A stretch of DNA of 47,055 nt, from positions 1 to 47,055 of the forward strand of contig JAFLSO010000013.1 of assembly GCA_022510925.1 (NCBI GenBank), in the 5' to 3' direction. The notes below the pieces were generated by a model. It saw only the letters and a program-made list of their open reading frames with translations, was not told the DNA's origin and did no database searches. Made by a program: the position numbers and the translations under genes. Shown here piece by piece: positions 31,240 through 40,421 of this stretch; position 1 is the stretch's first letter; every line of letters starts with the position of its first letter. This DNA comes from Treponema sp. Lineage in GTDB: Bacteria; Spirochaetota; Spirochaetia; Treponematales; Treponemataceae.

Positions 31240-32510
31240 TTAGCCGCCCCCTCGCCGTGCGCCTGACGGACCAGAACTTTCGCCACCCTCTTGTCATCCA
31301 TTTTCACCACGGTGAATTTCCATCCCTCGCGCACAATGCTCTCTCCCTCCTGAGGAATGCGTCCCAGGCATTCGCTCACATAACCGCCTAAAGTCTCCGC
31401 GCATGAGGATTTTAAATGCGTGCCCAGCTGCTCATTTAAATCCACCAAACGGGAAAGCCCCTCCACAAAATTATTTTTCTCATCGTGCAGCTCTATGCGC
31501 GGCGCATAAGGTTTGTGCTCATCCGCAATGGGGCCGAAAATCTCGCACGCGATATCCTCACTGGTAAGAAGCCCGTATGTGCCTGAGTACTCATCCATAA
31601 CCACAGCCATGCTCTGATGGTTCTCATGAAGCATGACCTGAATGCTGGACATTTTTTTTGTGGCCAGAATGAAAAGCGGCGGACGCATCACTTTCTCTAC
31701 GCTGAACTGGGGAACGCAGTTTTTATAAAAGAGCAAATCCTTTATGTAAAGAATGCCCACTATGTCATCGATGTTTTTTTTATACACGGGAAAACGTGAG
31801 AGCAGATGGCGCTCCGAAATCTCTATGACCTGGCTGTAAGTGGCGTTTATGCTTATGGCGCAGATTTTTTTTCTAGGAACCATTATGTCCCTGGCCTCCA
31901 GGTCAGTGAATTTAAAGACACGGTGCATCATGTTTTTCTCATCATGCTCTATCACGCCCTGCTCGCTTCCCACCTCTATAAAAGTTTTTATCTCCTCTTC
32001 TGTGAACGAGACGTTCTTTTTCTTTGTGTCGATTTTAAATATCCGCAGAAAGAACTGGGCTATATGCGTGAGCACGAACACAACCGGGGAAAGCAGGACC
32101 TCAAGCACGCTTATAAAGTCACTGAAAAAAAACGCTATGGGCTCGGGATGATGAGTGGCTATGGTCTTAGGAGAAATCTCACCGAACACCAGAAGCAGCA
32201 CCGTGGCTATTAAAGTGGCTATGCTCACGCCCGCATTCCCGAAAAGCCTTAGCGAGATGTATGTGATTATCGCTGAAAGGGCCACGTTCACTATGTTGTT
32301 CCCAACAAGCAGAGTGTTTATGAGCTTCTCTTTGTTATTTAAAAGCCGCCATACTTTTGCCGCGCGCCTGTTTTTTTTATTGCGTAAAAACCGCACCCGT
32401 AATTTATTTATTGAAAGGAACGCGCTTTCCGCGGCTGAGAATGAGAGTGATAGAAGAATGAGCACTGCCGCGGATACGAGCAGTGCCCACATCGGTACTT
32501 CTGTTTTCAA
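31236..32510 (-). CDS. CNNM/CorC (HlyC/CorC) family membrane protein, first of a pair
   Basis: 424 residues from a TTG start (AGGA upstream), with the same plan as its neighbour: DUF21 membrane domain (SFSAAESAFLSINKLR, FGEISPKTIATHHPE), CBS pair (ARDIMVPRKKICAIS; DEYSGTYGLLTSEDI) and C-terminal CorC/HlyC domain (LGGYVSECLGRIPQEGES). The two copies have diverged a good deal, so this is an old duplication. The gene starts seven bases after the thioredoxin-fold lipoprotein and ends by overlapping the second copy. Confidence 0.88.
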   Translation of the reverse strand: MKTEVPMWALLVSAAVLILLSLSFSAAESAFLSINKLRVRFLRNKKNRRAAKVWRLLNNKEKLINTLLVGNNIVNVALSAIITYISLRLFGNAGVSIATLIATVLLLVFGEISPKTIATHHPEPIAFFFSDFISVLEVLLSPVVFVLTHIAQFFLRIFKIDTKKKNVSFTEEEIKTFIEVGSEQGVIEHDEKNMMHRVFKFTDLEARDIMVPRKKICAISINATYSQVIEISERHLLSRFPVYKKNIDDIVGILYIKDLLFYKNCVPQFSVEKVMRPPLFILATKKMSSIQVMLHENHQSMAVVMDEYSGTYGLLTSEDIACEIFGPIADEHKPYAPRIELHDEKNNFVEGLSRLVDLNEQLGTHLKSSCAETLGGYVSECLGRIPQEGESIVREGWKFTVVKMDDKRVAKVLVRQAHGEGAAK

Positions 32511-32517
32511 TGCCGTC

Positions 32518-33543
32518 CTATTCTGTCTCCGCCGGGAGCCTGTAATTCGCGGCGCTCTCTGCCATACGGCGCGTCTGGTTTATGGCATCTAAAAGTCCTT
32601 CCGCATGCTCTCCGTCGGGGTCTATGTCGTATGCCTGCTGCAAGATACTTTCTATGCGCTCATAGTCATCTGAGCCGCCGGAGGCAAGCATGTACGCCGC
32701 CATGTAATAAGCGTTCTGCCTCTCATCCAAATCCAGGAATTCGCTTTGCGCGGCATCAATGAAAACCTGCATCGCGCCCTCCACATCATTATCAGAGATG
32801 GCAGAGAACGCGTCAAAGTATGCTGCGTAGAGAATGAATTTCCCCACAAAGCCCGTGTCGTTATTTGGGTCAAGCAGAGGCACTTCACGCACCAGAGATT
32901 CCAGCGGACCTAAATAACTGGAACTGGAGCTCTCGTAAAGCTCTTCTATGGCGAGCGCCCTGTCGTAGCCTGTGTAAGAGCGCACGTTTCTCACAAGGCC
33001 GCGGTATGTGTCCACGTCCTGCTGATGACCCTCCAGCTGCTCCAAATATGCGCCGGGAGTATCTATGGTATCATAGAAGGGCACCATGCTGAGGACATAG
33101 CCCTCACAGCTCAGAATGTATGCGCACGGATACTGCTGCAGGTCATAAAGGCGGGCAATGTTCAGCTTCTTCTCGTACTCGGCATTTATGCGCTCCGCCT
33201 CTTTCTTCTGTTTTCTGCTGGCATCATCATCTATGTACGTTTTCTCATATTCTGTCTGTGAGAAATCTATGTTCACAAAAACATACTCGCCCTTAAGCGC
33301 GTCCATGAATTCCTGAGTTCCCACGACATTCTGCTTAAACGCCACGCTCATCTGATCCCAGTCATCGCCGCTGAACAGAAGGAAAATATCCTTGCCCTGT
33401 TTTTTGGCGGACGCTTTTGCCTCGTCAAAATCCGAAAGCCATCCTTTAGGCAGATTGGCGGCTCCTTTTTTGCCGCAGCCTGTCACCACAAGAACCGCTG
33501 CCATCGCGGCAAGCAGCGCAATAATTTTTTGTGTACGTCTCAT
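32518..33543 (-). CDS. Thioredoxin-fold lipoprotein lacking the CxxC motif
   Basis: 341 residues. A signal peptide with lipobox VVTGC (Cys23) is followed by a thioredoxin-like domain (about 33-170): the region DIFLLFSGDDWDQMSVAFK aligns with the FTGSDWCxxC segment of the thioredoxin_7/DUF255-like group, but both redox cysteines are missing (Asp63 and Ser66 occupy the sites). The cis-proline element survives as QQYPCAYIL. From about 170 the protein is helical, with tetratricopeptide-like spacing (LDERQNAYYMAAYMLASGG). A role as a binding or scaffold protein is likelier than redox catalysis. GAGGAG precedes ATG 33543. It heads the CNNM pair. Confidence 0.8.
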   Translation of the reverse strand: MRRTQKIIALLAAMAAVLVVTGCGKKGAANLPKGWLSDFDEAKASAKKQGKDIFLLFSGDDWDQMSVAFKQNVVGTQEFMDALKGEYVFVNIDFSQTEYEKTYIDDDASRKQKKEAERINAEYEKKLNIARLYDLQQYPCAYILSCEGYVLSMVPFYDTIDTPGAYLEQLEGHQQDVDTYRGLVRNVRSYTGYDRALAIEELYESSSSSYLGPLESLVREVPLLDPNNDTGFVGKFILYAAYFDAFSAISDNDVEGAMQVFIDAAQSEFLDLDERQNAYYMAAYMLASGGSDDYERIESILQQAYDIDPDGEHAEGLLDAINQTRRMAESAANYRLPAETE

Positions 33544-33621
33544 AGTCTCCTCGTTTGGTAATTGACGCGCGGAATCACCTTTGCCATGGCTCCGGTGATA
33601 ATCCTGGCGAATCAGCTACCG

Positions 33622-36600
33622 TTATTTAAAATATCTTACTCCCGCCCGGAAAATATTCTGGCAGGAGCTTTCTGTCTCCTTATTCACATCAAGGAACGCT
33701 ATGTTCTTGATGAGGTCAACGCTCGCACCCATGGAATCCGTGCCCACAGTGCGCTCTGAATGTCCCATCTTTCCCAGAACCCGTCCGTCGGGGCTTGTAA
33801 GGCCCTCTATGGCGAACAGGCTTCCGTTAGGATTGTCCGGCTCCGTTATGCTGGGAATTCCGTTTTCATCCACATACTGCGTGAACACCTGCCCGTTATC
33901 AAAAAGTTCTCTCGCAAGCTCCTCGCCTATAACTATGCGTCCCTCACCATGGCTTACAGGAACCAGGTGCAGCTTTTTCTCAAGCACTGACTCGTCCATG
34001 GCCCACGGGCTTGTGGCGCTGGTTATGCGGGTGCGGACAACGCGGCTTATGTGACGGCCTATGGTGTTAAACGTGAGCGTGGGCGTGACGGAGGTCATCT
34101 CGCGGATTTCGCCGTAAGGAACCAGACCGGTTTTTATGAGCGCCTGGAAACCGTTGCATATTCCCAGCACAAGTCCGTCCCTGTTTTTAAGGAGATTCAT
34201 TATACCGTCCGCTATGACCGGCGCTTTTATAACGTTCGCTATAAATTTTCCGCTTCCGTCAGGCTCGTCGCCGGAAGAAAATCCGCCCGCAAACGCCACA
34301 ATCTGTGAGGCGTCTATTTCTTTTCTGAATGCCTCAAGGCTTTGCGCAAGCTGCTCCTGGGTTCTGTTCCTGAACACAAGAATCCTGGTGTCCGCGCCGG
34401 AAAGATTAAACGCGCGTGCCATGTCGTACTCACAGTTAGTGCCGGGGAACACGGGAATTATAACGCGTGGTCTGGCGGTGCCGGAAGAGACGGTGAATTC
34501 CGCGCGCGCTCTCTCAAGCGAAGGATGCTCGCCAAGCGCCCAGTCCTCCAGCCTCTTCTGGACCCTGGCACCGCTTACAGGCGGGAACACGGCGGAAAGT
34601 CTTTTCTCCCACGCATCCTCAATCTCTGCCAGGGGAATGCGGGTGCCCTTAAGCACTATGCACGGCTCGGCGATTGTAACGCCGATTCTCTCCGCCAGTT
34701 TTGTACCCTGCTTCTCTGCGGACAGCCGCGCCCCGAGCGCCGAGAATTCCGCCTCAACATCGCAGTCTGTCTCAACTAGCAAAAGATTCTCTCCCTGCGC
34801 AAAATCAACGGCATCCGTAACGCTGTCAAATGAAAAGCCTATTCGGTTTCCCATGGACATTTTGCTCACCGCCTCCGGGATGCCGCCCGCCCCCACTGGA
34901 TACATGGCGCGGATTTTTCCCTGAGCGTTCATACGGTAAAGGATTTCCGCCTGCTGATTGAAAAGATTGAAATCCGGCGCATAAACTGACCCTGGAAGTC
35001 TCACCGCATAAACTGAGCTGCCGGATTTTTTGAACGCGCCGCTGGTCACATTCTTTACGTCCTCCGTGGTGACGGCGAAGCTTACCAAAGTGTTCGGAAC
35101 GTTCAGATTCTTAAAAGTTCCGCTCATGCTGTCTTTACCGCCTATGCTCGCGCAGCCGGAGGATTTCTGGGCGTCAAGCGCGCCTAAAAGAGCGGCGGCT
35201 GGTTTTCCCCAGGCGGCATCGTCCACTGTGCGTCCGAAAAATTCCTGGAAACTAAGGCGTGCGGACGAGGGATTTCCTCCAAGGCAAAGAATCTTCACAA
35301 GTGAGGACAGCACGGCGTTCTGCGCTCCGTGCCACGGCGACCATTCGCTTATGCGCGGATCATACCCGAACGTCATAAGGCTTACGGTGCTGGTCTCGCG
35401 CGGAGAAAGGACCGGGATTTTTGCCGCCATGCCTGCCTCCGGCGTGCACTGATATTTTCCTCCGTAAGGCATAAGGACGCTGGCCGCCCCTATTGAGCCG
35501 TCGAAGCGCTCTCCAAGCCCGCGCTGCGAGCAGCAGGCAAGGTCCGCTATATTCGTGAGCCAAAGTTTCTTTATCATGCCGGATGACAGGGCCTCACCTG
35601 TTTTTCCGTACTTTCTGCCCAGATACTCCTTCTCTCCGCCCAGCGCTTTGATTACGGAATCCAGCGGCCTTCCCTGCGGCGACAATTCTTTTATATCCGC
35701 CTTAAAACCGCTGTCAGTGCCGCAGCAATGCAATCCGGAATAATAGTCCGGGCCGGGTATCTCCGGGGAGGGCAGGACGGCCTCCGCCCGATGAGGTGCG
35801 CCCGCAGTGTCTATGAAACTTCTGTCTATATCCACTATGACTTTTCCGCGCCACCGCATGACCATTCGGTTTGTGTCAGTGACAGAGGCCACCTCCACGG
35901 CGTTAAGGTTCTCCGCGGACGCCGCCTCTATGAAGCGCCCCGCATTCTCTTTTTTTACCACCACGGCCATGCGCTCCTGGCTCTCGCTTATGGCAAGCTC
36001 CGTCCCGTCAAGCCCCTCATACTTTTTAGGAACGGCATCCAGATTTATGTCCAGTCCCGGAGCCAGCTCCCCCACTGCGACAGACACTCCTCCCGCGCCA
36101 AAATCGTTGCAGCGGCGGATCATGAGGCACACTTCCTTGTTCCGGAAAAGGCGCTGGATTTTTCTTTCCTCCACCGCATTGCCTTTCTGAACCTCAGCGG
36201 CCGCCGTGGTCACGGATTTCTCAGTGTGGACTTTGCTGCTTCCAGTGGCGCCCCCTATTCCGTCGCGTCCTGTGCCGCCGCCAAGCAGAATAATCACATC
36301 GCCGGGCTCGGGAGTCTCGCGCAGGACCAAATCCACCGGTGCCGCCGCAATCACAGCGCCCAGCTCCATGCGCTTGGCAAGATAGCCCGGATGATACACC
36401 TCATGAACCTGCCCGGTGGTAAGCCCGATCTGGTTTCCGTAGCTGCTGAATCCCTGTGCGGCCTCGCGGGTAAGCTTCATCTGCGGAAGTTTGCCGGGAA
36501 GCGTCTCTGAAAGCGGAACAGTGGGATCTGCGGCCCCGGTAACACGAAGCGCCTGATATACCCAGCTGCGCGCGGAGAGAGGGTCACGTATGGCCCCGCC

Positions 36601-37683
36601 TATGCATGTGGCGGCCCCGCCGAACGGCTCAATTTCAGTGGGATGATTGTGCGTCTCGTTTTTGAACTCCAGGAGCCATCTTTCGGTCTCCTCTTTTCCC
36701 GCCGGAAGTCTCTTTCCGTCCGCGGAGGTCGTGTACTTTACGTCTATGTAGACGGAGCACGCGTTGTTCTCCTCGCTCACCTCCAGGTCATCCAGCTTGC
36801 CGTGCCTGCGCAGATATTTCGCGCCGATTACGGCCATGTCCATAAGGGTAACGGGCTTGTCGGTGCGGTCCGCATAAAGCTCCGCGCGCATGTCAGTGTA
36901 ATTTTTAAGCGATGAGCGGAAAAGCTCGGCGTAAGGCCCATCAGGAATTTTTATGTCGCGCAGAATCGTGTTGAACGTGGTGTGGCGGCAGTGATCTGAC
37001 CAGTACGTGTCCAGCACGCGGATTTCAGTGATTGTAGGATCACGATGCTTTGATATAAAATAATCCTGCATCCATTTAACGTCCGCTCCGTCCATGGCAA
37101 GTCCCAGCCTGGCGCGCAGGGATTCCCTTCCCTCCTCATCCAGCGAGATGAAACCTGTAACGGTCTCTATGTCCTTGGGCTTTTCCGTTTTTATCTTTAA
37201 AGTCTCAGGCCTGCTTCCCGACGCGAGCCTGCTGTCAACAGGGTTAATAAGATAGTGCTGGATTTTCTCCACATCGCCTGCGGAAACGCTTCCTTCCAGA
37301 AGAACGATTTTAGCGCAGCGCACACGCGGCGCCTCCGTGCCCACCGCCACGCTGTTTCTAAGTCCCTCGCGCAAAAGCGAAAGGCACTGCTCCGCGCTGT
37401 CCGCCCTCTGGTCATACTGGCCGGGCAGATACTCCCACACAATCTGCGTAGCGCCGTCAGGAATTTCCAGTGTCTCAAAGCAGACGGTGTCGGACTGAGG
37501 CTCGGAGAAAATGCGTGTGGCAGCGGCCTTGGCCACTCCTTCCGAGACATTCTCCACGTCATAGCGATTTAAATAGCGGACGGATTTAACTGAGCTTATG
37601 CCCAGAAATCCTGTGATTTCACTAAAAATACGGTTGGCCTCGTTTTCAAAGCCTGATTTTCTTTCTACATAAAGCCGGAACAT
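33622..37683 (-). CDS. purL: Phosphoribosylformylglycinamidine synthase, single-chain form
   Basis: 1353 residues, the large single-chain PurL with N-terminal PurS-like part, linker (DTYWSDHCRHTTFN), two PurM-like ATP-binding halves (FKNETHNHPTEIEPFGGAATCIGG; VGELAPGLDIN) and a C-terminal glutaminase (FPGTNCEYDMARAF, nucleophile Cys in LGICNGFQAL, His-Glu in PVSHGEGR). It converts FGAR, glutamine and ATP to FGAM in purine synthesis. The N-terminus differs from E. coli-type PurL but has Clostridium/Treponema-like length. No Shine-Dalgarno sequence; TATACT lies six bases before the ATG. Confidence 0.94.
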   Translation of the reverse strand: MFRLYVERKSGFENEANRIFSEITGFLGISSVKSVRYLNRYDVENVSEGVAKAAATRIFSEPQSDTVCFETLEIPDGATQIVWEYLPGQYDQRADSAEQCLSLLREGLRNSVAVGTEAPRVRCAKIVLLEGSVSAGDVEKIQHYLINPVDSRLASGSRPETLKIKTEKPKDIETVTGFISLDEEGRESLRARLGLAMDGADVKWMQDYFISKHRDPTITEIRVLDTYWSDHCRHTTFNTILRDIKIPDGPYAELFRSSLKNYTDMRAELYADRTDKPVTLMDMAVIGAKYLRRHGKLDDLEVSEENNACSVYIDVKYTTSADGKRLPAGKEETERWLLEFKNETHNHPTEIEPFGGAATCIGGAIRDPLSARSWVYQALRVTGAADPTVPLSETLPGKLPQMKLTREAAQGFSSYGNQIGLTTGQVHEVYHPGYLAKRMELGAVIAAAPVDLVLRETPEPGDVIILLGGGTGRDGIGGATGSSKVHTEKSVTTAAAEVQKGNAVEERKIQRLFRNKEVCLMIRRCNDFGAGGVSVAVGELAPGLDINLDAVPKKYEGLDGTELAISESQERMAVVVKKENAGRFIEAASAENLNAVEVASVTDTNRMVMRWRGKVIVDIDRSFIDTAGAPHRAEAVLPSPEIPGPDYYSGLHCCGTDSGFKADIKELSPQGRPLDSVIKALGGEKEYLGRKYGKTGEALSSGMIKKLWLTNIADLACCSQRGLGERFDGSIGAASVLMPYGGKYQCTPEAGMAAKIPVLSPRETSTVSLMTFGYDPRISEWSPWHGAQNAVLSSLVKILCLGGNPSSARLSFQEFFGRTVDDAAWGKPAAALLGALDAQKSSGCASIGGKDSMSGTFKNLNVPNTLVSFAVTTEDVKNVTSGAFKKSGSSVYAVRLPGSVYAPDFNLFNQQAEILYRMNAQGKIRAMYPVGAGGIPEAVSKMSMGNRIGFSFDSVTDAVDFAQGENLLLVETDCDVEAEFSALGARLSAEKQGTKLAERIGVTIAEPCIVLKGTRIPLAEIEDAWEKRLSAVFPPVSGARVQKRLEDWALGEHPSLERARAEFTVSSGTARPRVIIPVFPGTNCEYDMARAFNLSGADTRILVFRNRTQEQLAQSLEAFRKEIDASQIVAFAGGFSSGDEPDGSGKFIANVIKAPVIADGIMNLLKNRDGLVLGICNGFQALIKTGLVPYGEIREMTSVTPTLTFNTIGRHISRVVRTRITSATSPWAMDESVLEKKLHLVPVSHGEGRIVIGEELARELFDNGQVFTQYVDENGIPSITEPDNPNGSLFAIEGLTSPDGRVLGKMGHSERTVGTDSMGASVDLIKNIAFLDVNKETESSCQNIFRAGVRYFK

Positions 37684-37689
37684 AGCGTA

Positions 37690-37695
37690 AGTATA
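37690..37695 (-). promoter_or_regulatory. -10 element of purL, predicted leaderless
   Basis: Minus strand TATACT (37695-37690), six bases, ATG 37683. A T7 run precedes it and no convincing -35 is seen. Confidence 0.4.
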
Positions 37696-37769
37696 GAAAA
37701 AAACAGCGGTTTATGCTATAGCGCCCTAAACGCCGGACATTGAGGCGCGGCCCACCTTCCCTAAAAAAT

Positions 37770-37798
37770 TTGAGAAAACCAGAATAGTGGCGTATAAT
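37770..37798 (+). promoter_or_regulatory. Sigma70-type promoter of the metallo-beta-lactamase gene
   Basis: TTGAGA (37770-37775), 17-base spacer, TATAAT (37793-37798). The ATG at 37844 has AAAGGAGG, a normal leadered gene. Confidence 0.75.
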
Positions 37799-37843
37799 TT
37801 AAGCGGGCGGTGAATTTAAAGTCCGCGTACAAAAGGAGGAGCC

Positions 37844-39406
37844 ATGAGCGTTTCGTGTTATTCTTTGGGAGCCGCGCAGGAAGTAACGGGCAGCAAGCAT
37901 ATCCTGGAAGTGGACGGCAGAAGTTTTATGGTGGACTGCGGAGCGTTTCAGGGAAAGCGCGCTGAGGCCGACAAAAAGAACCGTGACTTTGACTTTGCCG
38001 CGGACAAAGTGGAGAGCGTTATTCTGACCCACGCGCACTTTGACCACTGCGGGCTTCTTCCCCTCCTGGCGAAAAACGGATATCGCGGAAACATCTATGC
38101 CACTCCCGCCACCCGCGACCTTGCTAACATAGTCATGATGGACAGCGCCCGCATTCAGGCGAGGGATGCGGAATTCCTTGCCAAGCAGGCAAAGAAAAAA
38201 GGCGAGAAATTCATCTGGAAGCCCATGTACACGGAAGCCGATGTAGTCAAAGCCGCGAACCAAATCGTGAGCCTGGGTTACAGGCGCAAGATGTACATAG
38301 CGCCTGACGTGCAGCTGGAATTTTTTGACGCCGGGCATATTCTGGGAAGCGCGCTGGCGTATTTTACAATCACAGGGCAGAGAAAAAATAATCTCAGCGG
38401 AAAAACAGAGAACGCGGGACAGGGTGGCGGACGCAGGTTTTGGCACAAGCTGTTCGGCTTTAACACCAAAGACAAAGAGAGCTCGGCCCCGGAGCCGTCA
38501 GGTAACGGAGTGCTTCCCGGCGCGCCCTCCGATGAGATACGCGTGCTTTACACAGGAGATTTAGGGCGTGTGGGGAAACCCATCATCAGAAATCCTTCCA
38601 CGCAGGAGCTTCCCGCGCCGGATTATATTTTTATGGAAAGCACTTACGGAAACCGCCTGCATGAGGAGCCCAACATCGCCATGGATGATTTGGTGAAGGT
38701 AATTCATGAGGCCATAAAGAAAAAAGGAAAAATCATAATCCCCACATTTGCCATCGAGCGAGCGCAGGAGCTGGTATACTACCTGCATCTTTTAGTGGAC
38801 AAGAAAAAAATCCCCCGCATACCCATTTATATGGACAGCCCCATGGCCGTGAATGCCACCGGCATCTTCCAGCTTCATCCTGAATGCTACGATGAGGCCA
38901 CGCATGAGGCGTTCCTTAAGCACCATAAGAATCCGTTCGGCTTCAACGAGCTGACTTTCATAACCAGCGTGGACGAGTCAAAGGAACTGAACAAAGCCAG
39001 CGGTCCCATGATAATTCTCAGCGCGGACGGAATGTGCGAGGCGGGCCGTGTTCTTTATCATCTGGCGAACTCCGTCTCCGACAGCCGCAACACCGTGCTC
39101 ATAGTGGGTTACATGGCGGAAAACACCCTGGGCCGCAGGCTTCTTGACGGCGAGAAAGAAGTTAAGATTCTGGGCGACTGGTATACCGTGAACTGCAGCA
39201 TTAAGACCATAAACGCTTTCAGCGCGCATGCGGACTACCGCGAGAGCACGGAATGGCTGAACAAAATAGACACAAGCAGGCTTAAAAAGATTTTCCTAGT
39301 CCACGGCGAAAAGGACGCGCAGGAATATTTTAAAGACTATCTGGAGAAAAACGGATATCCTAACGTTCAGATAGTTAAATACGGCGAAACTTATGAACTC
39401 AACTGA
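37844..39406 (+). CDS. Beta-CASP metallo-beta-lactamase (RNA-processing type)
   Basis: 520 residues. The zinc motif HAHFDHCG (63-70) and later DAGHILGSA, the beta-CASP helicase-like region (MESTYGNRLHEE; PTFAIERAQELVYYLH), AFSAHADYRE and a final LVHGEKDAQEYF are all present, as in the YSH1/CPSF-type bacterial RNases. It probably cuts or trims RNA in the cytoplasm. An insert of about 50 polar, Gly/Lys-rich residues (about 180-231) splits the zinc domain between AYFTITGQ and VLYTGDLG; it looks disordered. slyX overlaps its end. Confidence 0.88.
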   Translation: MSVSCYSLGAAQEVTGSKHILEVDGRSFMVDCGAFQGKRAEADKKNRDFDFAADKVESVILTHAHFDHCGLLPLLAKNGYRGNIYATPATRDLANIVMMDSARIQARDAEFLAKQAKKKGEKFIWKPMYTEADVVKAANQIVSLGYRRKMYIAPDVQLEFFDAGHILGSALAYFTITGQRKNNLSGKTENAGQGGGRRFWHKLFGFNTKDKESSAPEPSGNGVLPGAPSDEIRVLYTGDLGRVGKPIIRNPSTQELPAPDYIFMESTYGNRLHEEPNIAMDDLVKVIHEAIKKKGKIIIPTFAIERAQELVYYLHLLVDKKKIPRIPIYMDSPMAVNATGIFQLHPECYDEATHEAFLKHHKNPFGFNELTFITSVDESKELNKASGPMIILSADGMCEAGRVLYHLANSVSDSRNTVLIVGYMAENTLGRRLLDGEKEVKILGDWYTVNCSIKTINAFSAHADYRESTEWLNKIDTSRLKKIFLVHGEKDAQEYFKDYLEKNGYPNVQIVKYGETYELN

Positions 39407-39614
39407 GATGGAAGGACAGGAGCAGATAATCGCCCTGGAGACAAAACTCTCTTATCTGGAAGACTTCGTGCAGAAGCTGCAGGACGTCACGGTGGAGCAC
39501 ACAGAGGAGCTGGAGAGGCTTCGCGCGGAGAACAGGCTCATGGCCCGGAAAATCCGCGAGCTGAGCGACCTGCTTGAGGGCGACGTGCCTAACCGAAAGC
39601 CTCCGCATTACTAA
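39393..39614 (+). CDS. slyX: SlyX-family small coiled-coil protein
   Basis: 73 residues, a long charged coiled coil (IIALETKLSYLEDFVQKLQDVTVEHTEELERL...) ending in PPHY, the hallmark C-terminus of SlyX. Function is unknown in any species. ATG 39393 overlaps the upstream stop by 14 bases; ATG 39408, right after that stop, is an equally possible start and neither has a clear Shine-Dalgarno sequence. It is translationally tied to the beta-CASP nuclease. Confidence 0.82.
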   Translation: MNSTEMEGQEQIIALETKLSYLEDFVQKLQDVTVEHTEELERLRAENRLMARKIRELSDLLEGDVPNRKPPHY

Positions 39615-39619
39615 GAGAT

Positions 39620-40348
39620 TCAGTACGTTATGGAGAAAGTCCTGGGCGAGGACAGCGTAAGGAATTCCACGAACGGAATGGAGAGCACGGCCTTTTTCTC
39701 CGCGGGCACGGAGCGCGTTGTTCCCGAGAGCGACGTCTCTTTTATGGTCATTCCCTTCGGGGCCTCCAGCGTTATCCGCAGAACGGAGGAGTCCAGCTCC
39801 TGCGCAATGTCATCGCCGTAGACGGAGGCTATAAGATTACGGTACTCCGCGCCGCTCATAACATCGCCGGTGAACACAGGTGCCATAAACAAATCCGTGA
39901 CGGTCCTGACATCCTCCGGCAATGAGTCCATCACGCGTCCTATCGTCTCGGGCGAAAGAACCACAGCAAGGGAATGCTCCGTGCACATGACAAAATTTGA
40001 GATTTTAAGGCTGCCGTCTTTTGAGACCGCACTCTGTCTCTCAGGCGCGGGGATGAGGCCCGTTATATTAAGCCCGTCAGAATTTGAAGTCACGGAGACA
40101 TCGGAAAAGTCTCCCTGCGAAAGGGCATCTTTTATCTGCGAGTCAGAGAATCCGTCCGCCATCATCCCGAGCCCGCCGGCATTCTGAAAAACATTGCTTA
40201 TAGCATCTCCAAATGAGCCCATGCCGTACTCTATGACCGCGCTTTTGTCCGCATTGGCGCGAATGGTAATAGTTGTGGCGCAGCTTGTGAGCATCAGAGC
40301 CTGCAGAAAAAGGATTGCAGGAAAAATATTCTTGTGTGTCATTCTCAT
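39620..40348 (-). CDS. Hypothetical lipoprotein
   Basis: 242 residues from ATG 40348 (MRMTHKNIFPAILF); a second ATG is two codons later. The lipobox ends LMLTSC (Cys20). The mature part is mixed alpha/beta with ITIRANADKSAVIEYGMGSFGD after the anchor and alternating acidic segments, and resembles no family I can name; there is no repeat. The longer open frame to 40519 overlaps the divergent pncC gene and is rejected. Start support: a TTGTAA-17-TATTTT promoter ends six bases before ATG 40348. It converges with slyX. Confidence 0.7.
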   Translation of the reverse strand: MRMTHKNIFPAILFLQALMLTSCATTITIRANADKSAVIEYGMGSFGDAISNVFQNAGGLGMMADGFSDSQIKDALSQGDFSDVSVTSNSDGLNITGLIPAPERQSAVSKDGSLKISNFVMCTEHSLAVVLSPETIGRVMDSLPEDVRTVTDLFMAPVFTGDVMSGAEYRNLIASVYGDDIAQELDSSVLRITLEAPKGMTIKETSLSGTTRSVPAEKKAVLSIPFVEFLTLSSPRTFSITY

Positions 40349-40354
40349 GCTAAT

Positions 40355-40383
40355 AAAATAAACCTTTACCCGTTTTGTTACAA
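40355..40383 (-). promoter_or_regulatory. Lipoprotein gene promoter, predicted leaderless
   Basis: Minus strand: TTGTAA (40383-40378), 17-base spacer, TATTTT (40360-40355), six bases, ATG 40348. Confidence 0.5.
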
Positions 40384-40387
40384 GAAC

Positions 40388-40415
40388 TTGCGCCGCTAGA
40401 AAAAAGCGGTATAAT
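40388..40415 (+). promoter_or_regulatory. pncC promoter, predicted leaderless
   Basis: TTGCGC (40388-40393), 16-base spacer, perfect TATAAT (40410-40415), six bases, ATG 40422. Back to back with the lipoprotein promoter in a 73-base gap. Confidence 0.6.
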
Positions 40416-40421
40416 GGCGGT

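Noticed and set aside
33544-33621. ATCACC...GGTGAT palindrome between purL and the thioredoxin-fold gene as a terminator
   Set aside because: Arms are six bases with a long interior and no T-run; it may be an operator but there is no support.
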